From: a virus
Reading direction: 5' to 3' (one strand)
IMG/VR virus record: IMGVR_UViG_3300035457_000024
Span: 1-39,764 of that record
DNA: 39,764 nt
The position numbers were made by a program, and so were the translations under genes. Below, piece after piece: positions 27,326-36,163 of this stretch (position 1 is the stretch's first letter; each line of letters begins with the position of its first letter). The notes under the pieces are model-generated. The model had not been told where the DNA came from, ran no database searches, and worked only from the letters and a program-made list of their open reading frames with translations.

Positions 27326-28509
27326 AAATTAGCTAAATCATTTGATTTATATTCCATTTTATCAACTATTAATTCATAGTTTTTTATTGTTAAAATATCT
27401 TTATTTTTCCCATTAATTTCTAAACTTGACTCAAAATTTATCAAAACTTTATCACAAGGTAAAAGCATCTTTTTAGCTTGAAATTGTATAGAATAAGAAA
27501 ACCCAAACCCTTGTTTTTTTAATTGTCCCACCGCTTGGTTATATATACTTTGTTTTCCTTGCTGTAAATCTTGTAACTGTTGTCCAGTTTGGCTATCAAT
27601 CATATTTGAGGCAATATTGATTGTAGTTTCGTCAAGTTGTATTACTCCAATTTGAGCAAAAGCTTGTGTATTAAAAATCCTATAAATGATTTTACCTTGT
27701 GCGGTTCTTTCTCCTAAATCTACAAGTGGATAGGCTGGGTCAATTTGAATTGAACCATCCAAAAATATGCTACTATTTTCATCTGCTCCGTTTCCTGTAG
27801 ATAAACTAGAAATAACTTTTAAATGAGTAACAACATTACCATTTAAATTTTGTTTAGGTGCATTTAAAATTCTAAAATCAAAAGAATTTGGATCATCAAT
27901 GTAGTAACTTCTAGCAGTAGCTACTTTTGCTAAATTTTCAAATTGCCCAAATTGAATAACTGGCAAATTATTTTCAATGTTTCCTTCACGCCAAGTAACA
28001 TTTCCCAAAGTATCAGCTAAAGTATTAATTAGTTGTAAATTACCAAGATTACCAGTTATAATATTTACATTATTACTACTTTGGCCTATATATTTGAATA
28101 TATAGTTTGAAGAAATTGAATTTAAAAAATTTTGTGGTGTGGAAGAAATTACACTAAATGAAGGTATAAGTTTTGGTTCTTTCAAATCTAATAAGCCACA
28201 CATTGAACGAAATAGAATTTCTATATAACCGTTGGCTCGATTAATTTGGCTTTGTCTATCTTTATAAAAAGCAATATCAAAATTTACAGTACCGTCTTTG
28301 AGAATATTTTTAAATCTAACACCAATATTCAATTGATTTTTAAATAAATCAAATTCTTTAAGAGTAGGTTTAATAATTAATTTTAGTTGGTAAGGTTCTC
28401 TTTTAGAACCATTCAAACTGTCAATCAAGATTCCACCGCCAGCTATGTCTAGTTCTCCACCAAAAAAGACTAAGCTTGTGTAAGGTTGAATTGCAAAAAG
28501 TTGAATCAT
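27322..28509 (-). CDS. Tail hub / tail-associated protein
   Basis: 395 residues. The layout (an N-terminal strand-rich part, a central YIFKYIGQSSNN segment, then a region with RSYYIDDPNSFDFRILNA and a C-terminal part with LLPCDKVLINFES) fits the N-terminal hub domain of phage Tal/gp27-like proteins, which often carry a DPNSF-like turn. It comes after the distal tail and C1q-like genes, the usual place for the hub. Lacking an obvious peptidase or glycosidase domain, it is a structural hub rather than a lytic one. Confidence 0.55.
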   Translation of the reverse strand: MIQLFAIQPYTSLVFFGGELDIAGGGILIDSLNGSKREPYQLKLIIKPTLKEFDLFKNQLNIGVRFKNILKDGTVNFDIAFYKDRQSQINRANGYIEILFRSMCGLLDLKEPKLIPSFSVISSTPQNFLNSISSNYIFKYIGQSSNNVNIITGNLGNLQLINTLADTLGNVTWREGNIENNLPVIQFGQFENLAKVATARSYYIDDPNSFDFRILNAPKQNLNGNVVTHLKVISSLSTGNGADENSSIFLDGSIQIDPAYPLVDLGERTAQGKIIYRIFNTQAFAQIGVIQLDETTINIASNMIDSQTGQQLQDLQQGKQSIYNQAVGQLKKQGFGFSYSIQFQAKKMLLPCDKVLINFESSLEINGKNKDILTIKNYELIVDKMEYKSNDLANL

Positions 28510-28517
28510 ATCAAATA

Positions 28518-29384
28518 TTAGAAACTAAGCCATTTTCCAGCAAACCAGGTGTCAGATTGCCCAGTATTTACAACTCTATTTGACCCTTGACTTACTACTT
28601 TTAAAGACATTATATCACCAACTGCTAATTTAACTTGTACCGCTGGCAAAATAATTTTAGCGTCTATATTCCCATTGTTATTAGTTCCAGAACCAAAGTT
28701 TGTGCCTCCAGTACCAGTTCCATTCATAAGATAGCATTCAACTTGGTTGCTTCCTGTTTGCCAATATACTCCCCCAGTGAATTCCCATTTGCCTGGCACA
28801 GAACAAGTAAATAAACCAGTAGTTAAATTCACATCTGCACGATCATTATAGTAATTTTGATTAATGGAGTTAAAAATCAAAGGGGTTGCGGTTCCAAAAT
28901 TATTTGCACTGATTGTCTGGGTTGTGGTTTCTTTCCAGACTCTAAATCTTAGCGTTTTTGTTTCTACATATTGAGATGTAATTACCCAATCGTTAGTGCC
29001 GACAACACCAACTAAATCAATAAAGCTATCTTTAGTATATAATACATAGTTTGCACTGCTACTAATTGTTTGGCTACCATTCCCAACAATTGTTATTGTG
29101 TTGTTATTGCTAGCAGTTTTTACAAACTTTAGCCAAATATTTTTACCACTTGCAGGTATTGCAGGTAAAGTGATTGTGATATTACTTGTATTAGCACAAA
29201 ATATATACTGGTTGTTAGTAGTGATACTGGAACTAGTGCTAACAGAAACAACTGGTGTAGTAGGTACATTGGTAGTAAAATATGTATCTACATTGCTTTT
29301 CTGAGTATTAACACTTGCAGAAGTAATCAAACTGCCTGCTATAATATTAGCAACTGAAGTATAGGGGGTTAAGATATTAGACAT
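28518..29384 (-). CDS. C1q/TNF-like tail protein (receptor-binding candidate)
   Basis: 288 residues in two domains. Residues about 50-140 form a repeated-strand module common in phage fibres (ITITLPAIPASGKNIWLKFV, then NNTITIVGNGSQTI). The C-terminal 140 residues resemble a C1q/TNF jelly roll: NQNYYNDRADVNLTTGLFTC, then SVPGKWEFTGGVYWQTGSNQ, then a final strand DTWFAGKWLSF. C1q-like heads often bind receptors as trimers. The ATG overlaps the TAA of the distal tail gene by one base. Confidence 0.6.
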   Translation of the reverse strand: MSNILTPYTSVANIIAGSLITSASVNTQKSNVDTYFTTNVPTTPVVSVSTSSSITTNNQYIFCANTSNITITLPAIPASGKNIWLKFVKTASNNNTITIVGNGSQTISSSANYVLYTKDSFIDLVGVVGTNDWVITSQYVETKTLRFRVWKETTTQTISANNFGTATPLIFNSINQNYYNDRADVNLTTGLFTCSVPGKWEFTGGVYWQTGSNQVECYLMNGTGTGGTNFGSGTNNNGNIDAKIILPAVQVKLAVGDIMSLKVVSQGSNRVVNTGQSDTWFAGKWLSF

Positions 29385-30976
29385 TATAGGAATTGTTTAA
29401 GGTTTTGCATTAAAATAGTTAGATTTTGACTAGTACTTTTTTGAATTTTTAAATTGTCGCCTGTTAAATAATCAAAACTTTCAAAATCAGGATATAACTT
29501 GCTTAAATAAAATTTAAAAGGTAAGCTATCAATTCTATAATTGCTAACATCAATAACTTGTTTATTTTGAATGTCAAAAATAGTATCAGAAATAGGATAA
29601 TATAAGCAATTATTGCTTGGAGTAGTGCTAAGCCAAGTTAATCTAAAACCTGTATTATTTGAAGAATTTATAATTTCAAACCATTCATTTTGATTTAATG
29701 GTTCAAATTCAATAGCTAAATCATTATTAATAATTGTAGTTTGCAAATTTAAAGGAGAAGTATTTAAACTAACTTGTATATCATTACTTGTTAGAGTATA
29801 GCAAAAAGCATTTTGAAAATTACAAAAGTCATCATACATATTTATAACTGGCATATAAGTTGGTTTTGCACCAGAAACTAAAGTATTAAAAACTTGTGGA
29901 TGTTCAATTAAAATAGTTGAACCAGTTGTAGGGTTTGAGCCATTATTTGAAAATTCAAATTTGATTGTTAAGCCATTATCTTGAGTTGTGGTGAAACTAA
30001 AACTTAAATTATACCAACTGTTGCCTAAACTTGTACTATTTACAATAGCTACCTGGCTTGAATTTAAACTACCGTCTGTTGTATTAGTTGCTATACATCT
30101 AACATGTGTTACATTACCAGAAATTATTTTTACATTTATGCTTGCTTTAATAGAGTTATTAGCTATAACAATGTTACTTTGACTAATACTTGGTAACCCT
30201 GCACTTGTAGTTAGCAAAGTTGCGTCTATATTTCCACTAGTTCCAAAATTAGAATTTAAATTTACTGTGCAGTTTGTTTTTGCCCAAATATTTGAGCTAA
30301 AATCTTCAGTTTGCAAAAAGTTATTTAAAACCCTACCTGTAGTTTCCCTTTTCAGCCATTTATTTGGATAAGCAAGCTTTACAGTAGGCAAAGGGTTAGA
30401 AACTCCAAAATAGGCAAGTTTTTGCTCATTACTTAAACTAGACACAAAAAACTCACTTGTAAGTTCAAAAGCGTCGTATATTAATCCACTATCATAAGTC
30501 AGCCCAGTGTCGTAGCGATATTCTTTAGCATTTGTATAATCAATGTATTTCAAATCATTATCACAAGCTATTCTGCGAGGAGTAGCTAATCGAAATTTAC
30601 AACTACAAAGTTTGGCATTGGGTCCATATGGCTCGTTTTGTGTCCAACTTCTAGGTACTCCAAGAATTTCAGCTATGTTATATTGAAAAGTAATATTGCC
30701 ATTTTCATCTTGTCGTACAAAATACAAAATATATTGTTTGCCATCAGCATATTTGAGTAGCTGGTTAAAAGTTTGATCGTCTTGAAAAATGAAAGTAACT
30801 GGTAAAATATAGTCTGAACGAAAGTTTGCAGTATCACCATTGCTTCTAGTAGTTCCATTGCCAAAACTGTTATCATCAAACTGCGTTTTATAGCCAATTT
30901 CATAATTCCAATCCATGTCTAACCTTTTGAAAGGGGGCAAATTTGCAAATTGATAAGGATAAATTTTTTCAGTCAT
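29384..30976 (-). CDS. Distal tail protein with carbohydrate-binding insertion
   Basis: 530 residues. The N-terminal 150 residues have the Dit-like belt layout (WNYEIGYKTQFDDNSFGNGT, later KLCSCKFRLATPRRIACD). A jelly-roll module starting with FLQTEDFSSNIWAKTNCTVN (about 221-240) and running to about 370 matches the sugar-binding insertions seen in evolved Dit proteins. The C-terminal part (about 390-530) is a second beta domain. Dit forms the ring joining tail tube to the hub. It lies directly after the tape measure gene, as expected. Confidence 0.65.
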   Translation of the reverse strand: MTEKIYPYQFANLPPFKRLDMDWNYEIGYKTQFDDNSFGNGTTRSNGDTANFRSDYILPVTFIFQDDQTFNQLLKYADGKQYILYFVRQDENGNITFQYNIAEILGVPRSWTQNEPYGPNAKLCSCKFRLATPRRIACDNDLKYIDYTNAKEYRYDTGLTYDSGLIYDAFELTSEFFVSSLSNEQKLAYFGVSNPLPTVKLAYPNKWLKRETTGRVLNNFLQTEDFSSNIWAKTNCTVNLNSNFGTSGNIDATLLTTSAGLPSISQSNIVIANNSIKASINVKIISGNVTHVRCIATNTTDGSLNSSQVAIVNSTSLGNSWYNLSFSFTTTQDNGLTIKFEFSNNGSNPTTGSTILIEHPQVFNTLVSGAKPTYMPVINMYDDFCNFQNAFCYTLTSNDIQVSLNTSPLNLQTTIINNDLAIEFEPLNQNEWFEIINSSNNTGFRLTWLSTTPSNNCLYYPISDTIFDIQNKQVIDVSNYRIDSLPFKFYLSKLYPDFESFDYLTGDNLKIQKSTSQNLTILMQNLKQFL

Positions 30977-30986
30977 AATTTATATT

Positions 30987-32669
30987 TTAATATCCAGGCA
31001 CAAACCCAGAATCAATGTAAATTCCATTATTATAAGTATTAGAAACATTTTGAGTAGAGTTTGTATCACCTCGACCTCTAAAGTTTAATTGATTAACTAA
31101 GCTATTTATTAATTCTTTAGTACCATTGGCATTTATAATTCCAAGCTCTTGCCCTGCCATTTTGCCAACACCTTCATTGACATTGATTAATTGCCCGCCG
31201 TTGGCAAAACCAACTATTCCACCATTGGCAAAACCCAAAGCTTTTACAGCTTGATCGCCACCAGGCACACCAGCAAAAATTCCTTTTACCAACCCTTTCA
31301 AAAAATCTCTTAATCCTTCTCCGCCTTTTTTCAATAAATCACCCCAATTGATAGAGTTAAAAAAGTTGCCAATTGAATTAAGTGCACTTTTAGCTCCATT
31401 TTCTAAACCTTTCCAAACATTATTCCAGTCAACCTGTGATATTAATGCAGTAATTTTATTAATTGCTTCTGCAACATACAAAGGAAGTTTAATTGGTAAA
31501 GTAATAAAAAAGCCAATAATTTTCCCAGTTTCCTCCAAAGCATGATCTTTGAAATAAGTAAAATAGCTACTCATTTGATTTATACTAAAATTTATTCCAT
31601 TTTTTACTATTTCATTTGTATTATATAAGTAAATTAAAGCCCCAGTAATTGCACCAATTGCAACTACTGTAATACCAATTGGTCCAGTGACAAAAGCAAG
31701 TATAGTTCCAAATCCACCAATTGCGGTTGTTGTGCCTGCTACAGTGGTAGTAGTAGTAGCAAAAAATCCTATTAAAGAACTAATAACTGGTCCAAAAATC
31801 CCAATTGCTGTATTTACACCACTAAATACTGTTAAAAGCCCTACAAAACTTGTAACAGTTATAGCAATAGCATTAGTTAATTCTGGATAGGCAATAACAA
31901 ACTCATTAATTTTAGTTATAGAATTAACTAAAAAACTATAAATACCACTATTTTGTAATATATTTCCAAGCGTTTGATCAATATTATCTGAAAGCGTACT
32001 AAGTTGTCCTCGCAGTGTTTTACTAAGTTTATCAATTCCCCCTTCGTATTTCTTAGCTATAATATCCTGAACTTTTGCATATAATTCATCTACTGATTGT
32101 ACCACAGAGCCGTCTTTTGCAAAAGTAATTCCTGCTTTGGTCAAATCTTGCATACCAATAACCCCTCTTTCAAATAATTGGTTCAAATTTTCTCTTGATT
32201 TATTTTGAGAAAGTTGCCCCAAAATCAATGCTAAATCACTCATGCTAGAACCAGTAATTGCAGATGTATTACCTATAGTTTTTAGGCTTTTTTCAGTACG
32301 AATCCCAAAATTTTGAAGTATTGTGTCTGCTTTAACAATCTCATCTAATTTAAAAGGACTTTCTATCGCAAATTTATTTAGTTCTTTTAATCTAGTAGTG
32401 GCTTTCTCAGCACTTCCAAGAATAACTTCATATTTTGATTGTGCTATTTGTAGTTGTGAAACATTATCCAAAGCTTTTTGTCCTAATTTTCCTAAACTAA
32501 TTGTGCCTAAAACAGCAGTGGTAGCATTAGCAAAAGCACTAGCAAAACTATTACCAACATTTTTACCTATTTCAGTAGCTTTATTTTTTGATTTATTTAG
32601 TTCCACATCTATTTTGGCAGACAAGTCACTAACTTCAAAAAGTACTCTATATAGCAAATCATCACTCAT
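30987..32669 (-). CDS. Tape measure protein
   Basis: 560 residues. The N-terminus is helical with Ala-rich segments (GNSFASAFANATTAVLGTIS). The region about 75-240 has the tape-measure-domain pattern (LKELNKFAIESPFKLDEIVK, later LILGQLSQNKSRENLNQLFE). Two long hydrophobic stretches (about 262-300 and 320-350) can enter the membrane at DNA ejection, and the C-terminus has repeated GFANGG motifs. It sets tail length; at the usual 1.5 angstrom per residue this suggests a tail of roughly 80-85 nm. It follows the frameshifted chaperone genes. Confidence 0.88.
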   Translation of the reverse strand: MSDDLLYRVLFEVSDLSAKIDVELNKSKNKATEIGKNVGNSFASAFANATTAVLGTISLGKLGQKALDNVSQLQIAQSKYEVILGSAEKATTRLKELNKFAIESPFKLDEIVKADTILQNFGIRTEKSLKTIGNTSAITGSSMSDLALILGQLSQNKSRENLNQLFERGVIGMQDLTKAGITFAKDGSVVQSVDELYAKVQDIIAKKYEGGIDKLSKTLRGQLSTLSDNIDQTLGNILQNSGIYSFLVNSITKINEFVIAYPELTNAIAITVTSFVGLLTVFSGVNTAIGIFGPVISSLIGFFATTTTTVAGTTTAIGGFGTILAFVTGPIGITVVAIGAITGALIYLYNTNEIVKNGINFSINQMSSYFTYFKDHALEETGKIIGFFITLPIKLPLYVAEAINKITALISQVDWNNVWKGLENGAKSALNSIGNFFNSINWGDLLKKGGEGLRDFLKGLVKGIFAGVPGGDQAVKALGFANGGIVGFANGGQLINVNEGVGKMAGQELGIINANGTKELINSLVNQLNFRGRGDTNSTQNVSNTYNNGIYIDSGFVPGY

Positions 32670-32671
32670 AA

Positions 32672-32965
32672 TTAAATTTTAATTGTATTTAAACCATTTA
32701 TTTTCTCTTCATTAATCAAATACAAATAATCAGATTGCATTCTTGGCTCTTTTTCTGTACCTGCATTATATTCAAACATACCATTTAAAAAACCCCAATT
32801 TGTGTAAGAAATAAACATTTCGTACATACTTTCTACCGTTTCATTTTCCAAATCTTTTTTACCATCGCCCAAAACATGAAGCATTTTCCAGTACACAGCC
32901 TTTACTCCTTTGGCAAAATATCCATTTGAGAGGTTTGAGCCTGTTTTTGCTTTTGGGTGCGGGCT
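32672..32965 (-). CDS. Tail assembly chaperone, frameshift-made C-terminal part
   Basis: This is the T part of the G-T chaperone pair. The frame is open without a stop from the slippery site at 32965-32971 down to TAA at 32672 (97 codons after the shift). The expected fusion has 217 residues from the upstream frame plus 97, about 314 in all. A separate GTG at 32896 (74 residues) is also possible, since AAAGGAG lies about eight bases before it, an unusually good Shine-Dalgarno for this genome. The T domain binds the tail tube protein while the G domain coats the tape measure. Confidence 0.8.
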   Translation of the reverse strand, partial: SPHPKAKTGSNLSNGYFAKGVKAVYWKMLHVLGDGKKDLENETVESMYEMFISYTNWGFLNGMFEYNAGTEKEPRMQSDYLYLINEEKINGLNTIKI

Positions 32966-33615
32966 AAAAAACCCTGTACCCGTGTAAATGAATTTCTTGG
33001 GTCGTTTGCAATAGCAAAAATTAAATCAGTGATATCTTGCAAACTAAATTTTTCTACTCTATACTTTTTCCAACCAAATTTAGCTTTAGTTTTTTCTAAA
33101 AAGTTAAAAGTATTCTCTTTTTCAAAATAAGAAAGTATTTTTTGCAACAATTCAAATTTTGTATCTCTAATTTTAGATTGGTAATTTTGATCAATATCTT
33201 TGTCTTCATCAGACAAAAGATGTAAGTCTTCATTATTTGCAATTTTTTGGATAACTGTTTTAAACAACTTAATCTTTGTCTTTTCTAATTCTGCTTTTGC
33301 CTCATCTTGTTTTGCTTCTGGAAGTAATTTTATTTGCTCATCAATTTTTTGGATATTTTCTAAATTTTCAAGGAAAAAAGGGATATCTTCAACTTTAATA
33401 AAATCTAATATAGCTTCTTGATTACTAGACTCAAAAGCCTTTTGTAACTTATTTAAATTAGTATTAGTTTTTAATTTTGATTGAATCCAATTATTATATT
33501 CCTCTTCGTACTCAAAAAAATGGTTTAGCTGGTGTATAAGTTCCATGCCAGCTTGGCTCATTTTGATTGTGAAATGTGGGAATTCAACCCCAGCTATAAT
33601 ATTTTTTTGGTCCAT
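32902..33615 (-). CDS. Tail assembly chaperone G
   Basis: 237 residues, acidic and helical with long Lys/Glu-rich helices. It is the zero-frame product ending in a TAA at 32902. It lies between the tail tube gene and the tape measure gene, the fixed position of G in siphoviruses. The slippery heptamer at codons 215-217 allows a share of ribosomes to make the longer G-T fusion. The DIPFFLENLENIQKIDEQIK segment (about 82-101) is part of the helical body. No direct sequence family is recognised. Confidence 0.75.
   Translation of the reverse strand: MDQKNIIAGVEFPHFTIKMSQAGMELIHQLNHFFEYEEEYNNWIQSKLKTNTNLNKLQKAFESSNQEAILDFIKVEDIPFFLENLENIQKIDEQIKLLPEAKQDEAKAELEKTKIKLFKTVIQKIANNEDLHLLSDEDKDIDQNYQSKIRDTKFELLQKILSYFEKENTFNFLEKTKAKFGWKKYRVEKFSLQDITDLIFAIANDPRNSFTRVQGFLARTQKQKQAQTSQMDILPKE
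32965..32971 (-). promoter_or_regulatory. Slippery heptamer for -1 frameshift
   Basis: On the minus strand TTTTTTA is in the exact X-XXY-YYZ register of the chaperone G frame (GGT TTT TTA). The -1 frame that follows is open into the 32672 gene. A weak downstream stem (AGCC with GGCT) is possible, but no strong stimulatory structure is obvious. Confidence 0.85.
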
Positions 33616-33626
33616 ATACTAGAAAA

Positions 33627-34904
33627 TTAAGCAATAAATTCTTTGAAAAAGTTACCTCTGGCAGTTGTCATAGCAGTTAGTTTAAGCGTAAACTTGCTTT
33701 GCTCCGTCAACGAACTTGTTTCTTCTACAGAATCTAAAGTTACCTTTTCACAAATCAAAACCTTAATTTGGCTGTTTTGAAGTTGAATGTTTTTTTGGAT
33801 GTAACCGATCAGTGGTGGGGCAACATCACCATAATCGGCAGTAACATTGGTTTGTATAGGTTCGTTGACCCAAACTGATACATTCTTACCAACTGCAGTT
33901 CCAAGACCGGGTCCTATAGTTAAAGTAGTAGTTGCATAAACATAATTACCTTCGTCTATATTAGCTACAGACAAATCAGTTGGTTGGTAAGGCAACCCGT
34001 CAACAGATACGGCAACAATATTTAAGCCTGCAGGTAGTGTAATAGTAGCAATACCGGCTCCTGAAATTGAACTAATTCCAAAATCACCGAGCTTTCTGTC
34101 GTAATTGACTGTTTCTGTTCGAGGTAAAAGCCCTAAAAATATTGACTTGAGTAAAGTATTCACTGTGCTGGTTTCAAGTTCAATCGGCATAGCTTTGGAT
34201 GTTGCAAAAGATCCAGATGGAGAGTTACCACATTTCCATTGCCCGAGTTCTTTTGTATAAGGAGCTTTGAAAGAGTCCAAACAGTTGATTCCTGCAACGA
34301 CAGGTACCCCTGCGAAATGCATTTCCATAACTGCACTATACTCGGCAGCAATAGAATAATTTGCCCCAGTGCTTGTATCGCCTACTTTAATAAGAATTGC
34401 ATTTGCATAATTCATTGTACCAACCAAAGTCCCAGTACCTTTTTTGAAAGTATAGCCTGCCCAAGTGTTGGCTGTTGACGGAGTAGTAATATTGAAAGTT
34501 TCAGTATTTGAACCATCTATATATTGCACTGTCATGGCTTTACTTGCAGTTGAATTTCTAATAACTATTCTAAAAAAGTTATCATTAACGCGAGATAAGC
34601 TTGGACCTGCAAATGTTACAGTTTGGGCAGTAGAGCTAGTGGTGACATCAATATATCCTCTGTTTTGGCCTACTAACGGTCTATTCCCATTAGGGGTGTA
34701 AGTAGTGGACGATGTAGTCAATAATGGCTTACCTGTGTTTTTGACAGTAATAGTTGCAGACGCAGTTGGAGTCCACAAAGTTGCATTGTCAAAATAGTTG
34801 CGGTTAGTACAATAAAAATCACTCGGATTCCACAAATATAATCCTGTGTATTCATCTGCTTTAAGTATGTATTTGTAGTTTTGAAATAAATTAGTATCTG
34901 GCAT
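33627..34904 (-). CDS. Major tail (tube) protein with extra jelly-roll domain
   Basis: 425 residues, larger than a minimal tube protein. It lies between the tail terminator gene and the chaperone genes, as the tube protein does. A beta-rich central region beginning YFDNATLWTPTASATITVKN (about 37-56) resembles a sugar-binding jelly roll inserted near the N-terminus. The tube fold itself is probably split around it, with strands in the last 200 residues (for example GISSISGAGIATITLPAGLN and KFTLKLTAMTTARGNFFKEF). Confidence 0.65.
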   Translation of the reverse strand: MPDTNLFQNYKYILKADEYTGLYLWNPSDFYCTNRNYFDNATLWTPTASATITVKNTGKPLLTTSSTTYTPNGNRPLVGQNRGYIDVTTSSTAQTVTFAGPSLSRVNDNFFRIVIRNSTASKAMTVQYIDGSNTETFNITTPSTANTWAGYTFKKGTGTLVGTMNYANAILIKVGDTSTGANYSIAAEYSAVMEMHFAGVPVVAGINCLDSFKAPYTKELGQWKCGNSPSGSFATSKAMPIELETSTVNTLLKSIFLGLLPRTETVNYDRKLGDFGISSISGAGIATITLPAGLNIVAVSVDGLPYQPTDLSVANIDEGNYVYATTTLTIGPGLGTAVGKNVSVWVNEPIQTNVTADYGDVAPPLIGYIQKNIQLQNSQIKVLICEKVTLDSVEETSSLTEQSKFTLKLTAMTTARGNFFKEFIA

Positions 34905-34909
34905 ATTAA

Positions 34910-35467
34910 TTAAGAAACTTTGTATTGTGTTGAAAATATTGTGAAAGCTATTAAAGCATCAGCTGTAATATAGTTTGGACTAGTTGGCCTTTGTTTTTCG
35001 ATTGTAAAGTCAATTTCAGAAATTTGCCTGTTAGCCTGTAAATTTGAAATATATTCCTTTCCAGAAGGTACAACTGCTTGGTAAAGACACTTGTTTTGAG
35101 TTAAAGCATAGATAAGTTTTTGAGAATATATTTTTATTAATTCTTGATTGGTATCACTTGCAAACATTGTTAGATAAATTCTATATACTCTATCCCAAGT
35201 TGGCGTTGTATAATCAAAATTTGTTCTTGATTGATCAGTATTTAAAAGACTATTAGTATCATTCCAAAAAGTAATTAATACATTTGTATCGTTACCTTCT
35301 GTATTAAGAGTTAATAAATTAGAACCAACATGATTTTGTACAAAACATTGAAAATCAAATAAAGTATCGCAAGCGTCCATTAGTAGTCTTTGCACGAAAA
35401 AATCAAAGTCTAACAAATTTAGCTGATTATTATTTTTAACAGTGTTATTAACAAAATTACTAGACAT
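34910..35467 (-). CDS. Tail terminator-like protein
   Basis: 185 residues located between the HK97-gp10-like gene and the tail tube gene, the usual place of the tail terminator. It starts MSSNFVNNTVKNNNQLNLLD and contains a mid-protein helix pair, a beta-hairpin (YRIYLTMFASDTNQELIKIY) and a C-terminal strand pair (YITADALIAFTIFSTQY). Called by position and size; sequence alone is not diagnostic. Confidence 0.5.
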   Translation of the reverse strand: MSSNFVNNTVKNNNQLNLLDFDFFVQRLLMDACDTLFDFQCFVQNHVGSNLLTLNTEGNDTNVLITFWNDTNSLLNTDQSRTNFDYTTPTWDRVYRIYLTMFASDTNQELIKIYSQKLIYALTQNKCLYQAVVPSGKEYISNLQANRQISEIDFTIEKQRPTSPNYITADALIAFTIFSTQYKVS

Positions 35468-35809
35468 TTATCTTTTGAGTTTTCTAATAAAAATAGTTCT
35501 AGCTCTATCAAGCCAAGGCCTAGGTCCATACTTTCTAGAAGTACCCAATCCTTTGTCAACTATACTCAAATAGTCTAAACCGCTGGCTTTGAAATCCATT
35601 GCAACAAAACTTGCAAGAGCAGTAGCTTTGGCAACTGAACTAGCTTCCAAATCGCCAGTGTCATATGGAACTTTTGGGTAAGAATGAATAGCTTCATGGA
35701 TACATTGTGTTGCTTGTGTTTGTCTAGCAATTATATCATCACCAAGTTTATCAAATGCCTTTCTAGTCATTTTTACTTTAGTATCTGATTGCAACCCTAT
35801 TTCTAGCAT
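35468..35809 (-). CDS. HK97 gp10-like tail completion protein
   Basis: 113 residues. The pattern HEAIHSYPKVPYDTGDLEAS (about 38-57), then DYLSIVDKGLGTSRKYGPRP (about 79-98), WLDRARTIF and a basic end, matches HK97 gp10/tail completion proteins, in which a Y-D-T-G-x-L segment is followed by a (Y/F)-x-x-x-V-(D/E)-x-G stretch and a P-x-P-(F/W)-L-x-x-A. It joins tail and head. Its start abuts the upstream gene and its stop is one base from the next start. Confidence 0.8.
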   Translation of the reverse strand: MLEIGLQSDTKVKMTRKAFDKLGDDIIARQTQATQCIHEAIHSYPKVPYDTGDLEASSVAKATALASFVAMDFKASGLDYLSIVDKGLGTSRKYGPRPWLDRARTIFIRKLKR

Positions 35810-35812
35810 ATT

Positions 35813-36163
35813 TTAATCATTAAAACTGTCGCAATAAGCTTCAGCAACTCTGTTTAGGATTCTCAAAGTCATTGGTTTAATTTTTTTAATTGTAATTTTT
35901 TTTGATCCGCTATAATTATTTGGACTTTCAAAATCAATAACATCACCAACAAAAAATTTTGGCATTCCTTCTTCAATGTAAGCTAAATATTCAGCTTGAG
36001 CATGTATTTGAATTTGATTATATGGGTTACTTTCAGATCCATTAACAATTCGCATTAATCCAGTATAGATTTCAACATTTGATTCTTCTGCATAATATCC
36101 AGGTAAAGATGTTCTTATCTTTCTATTAATTGTAACAGTAGATTTGGGAAGCATATTAACCAA
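35813..36163 (-). CDS. Head closure-like protein
   Basis: 116 residues, beta-rich (for example ESNVEIYTGLMRIV and EEGMPKFFVGDVIDFESPN), situated between connector and gp10-like genes. That order (connector, head closure, gp10-like, terminator, tube) supports a head closure role, but the sequence is not diagnostic. It overlaps the connector gene by eight bases. Confidence 0.55.
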   Translation of the reverse strand: MVNMLPKSTVTINRKIRTSLPGYYAEESNVEIYTGLMRIVNGSESNPYNQIQIHAQAEYLAYIEEGMPKFFVGDVIDFESPNNYSGSKKITIKKIKPMTLRILNRVAEAYCDSFND

